This document shows positions 60,085 to 64,000 of a stretch of DNA of 64,000 bases, piece after piece. How positions within the stretch are numbered: position 1 is the stretch's first letter; the number at the start of each line of letters is the position of its first letter. The DNA is from Ailanthus altissimus. Taxonomy: Eukaryota > Streptophyta > Magnoliopsida > Sapindales > Simaroubaceae. The notes under the pieces are model-generated. The model was not told where the DNA came from. It saw only the letters and a program-made list of their open reading frames with translations, and searched no databases. Where the stretch lies: positions 14,761,001 through 14,825,000 of the forward strand of contig OX327683.1 in assembly GCA_946807835.1 (NCBI GenBank), given 5' to 3'. The position numbers and the translations under genes were made by a program.

Positions 60085-61522
60085 TGATGAACACTTGAAA
60101 TTACACATTTAATAAGAGTTTTACATGATTGTTTTGTATTACTAGTGTATTTAATTTTCTTAACTTAAGTATGTTTACAATATTGTACTTAATTATCTTA
60201 TAACTGTTTTGTGGCAGGTTCGGTAAAATAGGCATAACTTTCTACCTAAAGATCCAATTGAGGTGATTCTTAATCCTGTGCAGAGCTGACTCAATGGGCT
60301 AACATATTGTATTTCACAAAGCATTGGAAATTCGAGTGTTTAGAGGGTGAAAATTGGCCTAGAACAGAATTGATCTGCAGTACAGGCCCAGTTTGAACAG
60401 TTATCAGTATTTGGCCCATAACTATAGAAATACGTATCTAATATGTATGAGATCACTCAATTTGGAAAGATAAGAGCCTTATCTACAACTTTTATGTTTT
60501 GAGTGACAGCTAATTCGGATTACATCAATTCCAAATTGGATAATCAAGTGGGTGCCCAAGTGATAATGAATGCAAATTATTTTGCCACCATTCTTGACTT
60601 TCATCAACCAAGTGGTTCCCTCCAAATTTGTCTCGATTTATCCATGTTTTTCTATAAATAGGTGGCTTGTTTATGCCTAAAGAATGTAATTAGAAAGTTA
60701 GAATTTAGTTCAAAATACTTTTCCTTTGTATCCATTTCCTTGTACTATTATTTCTCTTGTTTACTATTAAGTCATGTTATTTCTTCTTCCATTTCTTTTC
60801 TTTTCATTTAGTTTTATTATGTCCAAATAATTTTGTTTAAGCTAAGGTGAAAGGGTGAAGCTCTTGGCAAGGTAATAAGATATGTTTAATATTTATTCAT
60901 GAATTTAATGCTTCATTTTTAAGTTATGTAAATTTATATATGATGTATTTATTTTGTTTGTAGAATTAATACCATTTCTTCTAAAGTGGTGATTCTTGAT
61001 TTATTATTGACAAACTTAATACTTGGCACAATAAATTATTGAAACCATTTACAAGTCTTGGTTTATATAACCTTTCTTGTAAAGTGGGAGTCTTAATTTA
61101 TTGTAGACAAATATAAATATTGGCATAATAAATACTTGAACCCATTTATAAGATTTGGTGTATAATAATTGAAAGAAATAAATACTAATCAATATATAAA
61201 TGATAATGAACTTTAATTGCTATATTTTCCGGTTGGAACCTCCTTTGTGTGAGGATTCCAATTGAGTTATAAAAAAATAAAAAGTTAAATATATTCTTAC
61301 TTCTTATGCCAAGAGTGAATCCCCGTAACCTTAGCTTTTTATTTGAATTGGTTAATTGAAATAATATTTACAAACATCTTATACTGCATTAATTATCTTT
61401 AAAGTGTTTATAATTTGTAATTTTAATTCTACTTCCCTGTGGATCGACCCCGTTCTCATCGGGTTATTTATTACTTCGACAATCCTGCACTTGGGAATAA
61501 CTTCTATATTCTGGACGTGTCA
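60085..61522 (+). repeat. 3' LTR of the Athila-LOG element
   Basis: 1438 bp, identical in length to the 5' LTR and differing at two positions (60444, 61122). It is followed directly by the target duplication GTCTA (61523-61527). Confidence 0.95.
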
Positions 61523-62665
61523 GTCTACACCCGATTTGTCAAATGGAACTATTCCATAAATCCGTAATCGATGCCCCACGCACACGTTACGAATATTACA
61601 AATTAGTGTGTTAGACCATGCAAGTTGAGGTCATAACGTATACATATAACCTTCCATCAATTATACCCTGAATGTGCGGGGATATAAATTAGCACCGTCA
61701 AATCCCTTTTTGCTCATTCATAAACTTATCTCTAGATCCGTATCTCGATAAATAATATATGCAAACACCTTTACTATATTGTTTAACCCTGTAGAAAGCT
61801 CTTTTCCTGGGTTTATGCTTGTGGCCACAAGATTTCATGAAATACAATCTCGGAGCATCGGATATACAACTTTCCTACGTAAGCTGACGGATCCCGTATC
61901 TACGCACACCGGACTCCATGAGCATCGGACCATACTCAGCAACACATAGTGGTCAGACCATGAAAGGTCTCTGACATATATGGAACCAAAGCATGATGGA
62001 TCACTCACAAGACCACCGTGGCGCTCAGGTCAAGGGACCACGAATACTACTCAACTCAAGAGGACCTTCCTTTGAAGGCTTCATAGGATATCTATTGGGG
62101 TCCTTGTGAGTTTATTCAGTATCCAGTCCTAACTGGATATCCGCATGCTTATACAAGCTCTAAGCTTATGGTTAGTTAGGAACAACCATCTGAACCAGTC
62201 AGATATAGACATACACTAATCTATATTATGTGAATTCACCGATAGACTTACATTGGTGATCATAGATTAGGAACATTATGTTTGAGACATATTTACATAA
62301 TGATATTTCTTAGCATCTATTGCAACTCTTTGCAACTTTATCATTACAAGTATACTCTTAAGTCTTTGTCCCATTACAGACAATGTTCTAACTCTTTAGA
62401 GCTCGCTGACTCTTATAACCTGCTAACTCTTAACAGTGTTAACTCTTAGCATTTATAACTCTCAGCTTTGCTAACTATTAGTTTTGGTCTAAACTCCTTT
62501 AGATCAGATCTGAACTCTTTCAGATAAAACAGTGTCTGTAATGTTACAAGCATTATACTATATAAATATGATATTAATAACTTTTATTCGAAATATTTAT
62601 TGTATAAATATTAACAATTAATATTCATACAATATTGAAATTGTACGTGAGCACCAGCTCTAACA

Positions 62666-63604
62666 ATGGCTTGTTAAGTAGTTGAGATTGGTAATGTTAT
62701 GTTGAAGTTGCTTAATTGGAAGGTTAAAGAGTTGCTAGAAGTTAGGTATATTCCTAACTTTAAAAAGAGCTTAATTTTCCTTCGTATGTTAGACCAGAAT
62801 AAGTGTTCAATCAGAGCTACAAATGAGATTTTAAAGGTATTAAAGGGTTCCATTATAGTCATAAAAAGTGAAAGGCACAATAGAGTATATTAGAAAGGAA
62901 ATGAGTGGTTCTACATCAGTCTCTATAGATGATGAGAATATATAGACCAAGCTATGGCATTTAAGGTTAGCTTACCTAAGTAAAAGAAACCTAAAAGAGT
63001 TATAAGATCAAGGGGTATTTAGTAAGGATAAGTTCCAATCAATAGAGTTTTATAAGCATTGTATGCTTAGTAAAGTACAGAAGGTTAAGCTTAGTACTAA
63101 AAAATACAAGATTAAAGGGACCCTCGATTACATACACTCAGATTTTTGAGGACCAGCACAGACAATCACATATAGTAGAGCTAAATACTTTTTGATATTT
63201 ATAGATGAATATTCTAAGAAGTTATAGATGTATATGTTGGAAAGAAAAGAGCAAGTGTTTGAGACCTTCAAAATATGAAAAGCTTTTATAGAGAATCAAA
63301 CTAGCAAGAAGATTAAGAGACTAAGGATAGATAATAATCTCAAGTTTTTTAATATAGGGTTTGATAACTTTTATACCAAGCATAGAATTTATAAAGAACA
63401 AAATAGTAAGATCAATACCATAACAAAATGGTCTTACAGAATAAATGAATAGAATATTACTTAAGAGAGTAAGATGCATGCTGACTAATACAAGAGTGTC
63501 AAAGTATTTTGGAATAAGATAGTAGTCATAATGGCTTATTTAATAATAAAAGCCCCTCATTAGCAATAGATATTAAGACACGAGAAGAGAAGTGATCTAG
63601 CAGC
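62666..63604 (+). pseudogene. Copia pol remnant: protease end, GAG-pre-integrase and integrase
   Basis: Continuation of the Tork-type Copia element cut at 48323. In order: VEIGNVMLKLLNWKVKELLEV and RYIPNFKKSLIFLRMLD (protease to pre-integrase, 62680-62790); LWHLRLAYLSKRNLKEL...KHCMLSK (integrase zinc-binding region, about 62950-63075); IHSDF-GPA with the first catalytic Asp (about 63130-63160); FLIFIDEYSKK; ENQTSKKIKRLRIDNN, the damaged second Asp region (about 63290-63345). The third catalytic region, TITKWSYRINE, has lost its usual residues. In-frame stops are numerous. Reverse transcriptase would follow but is replaced by a hAT end at about 63605. Confidence 0.85.
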
Positions 63605-64000
63605 TAGGGGTGGGCGTATGGCCCGGTTCCGGCCCGACCCGGACCATTTAACCAAAATAAATTAGGTCAAGACGGGACGGGTCCCGAAATCGGGATTGAA
63701 AATGTGAGTCCCGGCTGTCTCGGCCCAGCTGGGACAGGACCCAGATCGATTTGGGTCATTCCTGAACCGATCCATTTTTTTTGGTTTAATAATGTAATCA
63801 AAACGGCGCCATTTCTGAAAGTTAAAACAGCGCCGTTTTAATAAAAACAAAAAGAATTGATATTCGATATCATATTCATATATTTGAAAATTTGAATTCA
63901 GAAATCGGAATTCTCATTTTCTTTTCAAACGGATTGTTTCTGCTGCCGCTGTTCTGGTTTTGCCACTGTTGCTTATCGGTATTGTCACTGCTGCCTGCTG
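63605..64000 (+). mobile_element. 5' end of a hAT-type DNA element (runs off the window)
   Basis: TAGGGGTGGGCGTATGGCCC at 63605 fits the terminal repeat type of plant hAT elements (TAGGGGTGGGC...). It is followed by GGCCCGACCC-rich subterminal sequence and paired AACGGCGCC / GGCGCCGTT-like motifs (about 63803-63838). The remaining sequence looks like an untranslated leader ending in CTGCTGCCG-rich DNA. The other end and the 8-bp target duplication are outside the window. Confidence 0.7.

Larger units (their letters stand above)
49550..61527 (+). mobile_element. Intact Athila-lineage Ty3/gypsy retrotransposon carrying a LOG gene (49555-61522)
   Basis: An 11,968-bp element with identical-length LTRs (1438 bp), TG...CA ends and exact target duplications GTCTA (49550-49554, 61523-61527). 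In order: 5' LTR, tRNA-Asp primer site, leader with repeated mini-uORFs, gag-pol in one open frame, a splice-acceptor-like site, a 182-aa cysteine-rich ORF, a LOG cytokinin-activating enzyme gene, a conserved hairpin with a G-rich stretch, a polypurine tract and the 3' LTR. Athila assignment rests on the tRNA-Asp site, the DLGAS protease, the FMDD reverse transcriptase and the gag sequence. Athila elements commonly carry an env-like ORF after pol; here that place holds the two unrelated ORFs. It appears structurally able to move. Confidence 0.95.
48319..62670 (-). mobile_element. Solo LTR, family X copy 2 (48324-62665), split by the Athila-LOG element
   Basis: On the minus strand it starts TGTTAGAGCTGG at 62665 and ends CACCTAACA at 48324. 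Exact target duplications ATGGC lie at 48319-48323 and 62666-62670. Removing it rejoins the Copia protease region (GNDMA) to the continuing frame at 62666. Its own sequence covers 48324-49554 and 61523-62665, about 2.37 kb. It is the same family as 42479-47382 in opposite orientation. No coding region of its own. Confidence 0.85.

Noticed and set aside
1..64000. CRISPR arrays, bacterial operons, tRNA/rRNA genes or organelle DNA inserts
   Set aside because: None seen; the only tRNA-like sequence is the SINE head and the composition and introns are those of a plant nuclear genome.

Overview
This is nuclear DNA of a flowering plant, most likely a eudicot. The base composition is AT-rich, there are GT-AG introns and a plant-type tetraspanin, and nearly everything else is plant transposable elements (Athila, Tat-like and Tork-like LTR elements, Kaonashi-type MULE, hAT, tRNA-derived SINE). 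I do not assign a genus. Only one ordinary host gene is visible: a three-exon TETRASPANIN5/6-type gene on the minus strand (38292-39930).

Layout. 1-9557: two decayed members of one non-autonomous Athila-like gag(-protease) family, lying head to head and joined through truncated LTRs at about 3622. 9558-17270: remains of a Ty3/gypsy pol (RNase H, integrase) followed by a long antisense coiled-coil reading frame, split by a 2.5 kb solo LTR (13978-16493). 18743-21278: a probable hAT-like element filled with degenerate AT-rich tandem repeats and carrying a SINE with a 15 bp target-site duplication (TSD). 24032-30124: a dead Kaonashi-type MULE with convergent Ulp1-protease and MuDR-transposase pseudogenes. 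32515-37710: a 2.4-2.8 kb tandem duplication, each unit holding a long foldback repeat. 38292-39930: the tetraspanin gene. 41775-63604: a four-deep nest of retrotransposons. 63605-64000: the start of a hAT element.

The nest can be resolved by exact TSDs. A decayed Tork-type Copia element received two solo LTRs of one family in opposite orientations (42479-47382, TSD GTATG; 48324-62665, TSD ATGGC). The first then received another solo LTR (42791-45582, TSD ATATA). The second received an intact Athila-lineage element (49555-61522, TSD GTCTA).

That Athila element is the centre of interest. Its two 1438-bp LTRs differ at only two positions that I can find. The tRNA-Asp primer site is perfect and the gag-protease-RT-RNase H-integrase frame is open, with its D,D35E triad. 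Between pol and the 3' LTR, where Athila elements often carry an env-like ORF, it holds two other open genes. One is a 182-aa basic four-cysteine protein that resembles the cysteine-rich nucleic-acid-binding proteins of carlaviruses, preceded by a strong splice-acceptor-like site. The other is an intronless, apparently intact 217-aa LONELY GUY (LOG) cytokinin-activating enzyme with its own CCAAT/TATA promoter elements and AATAAA signal. A recently mobile retrotransposon carrying a plant growth-hormone activating enzyme beside a virus-like nucleic-acid-binding protein is the best candidate here for an undescribed system. Its activity and distribution cannot be judged from this window.
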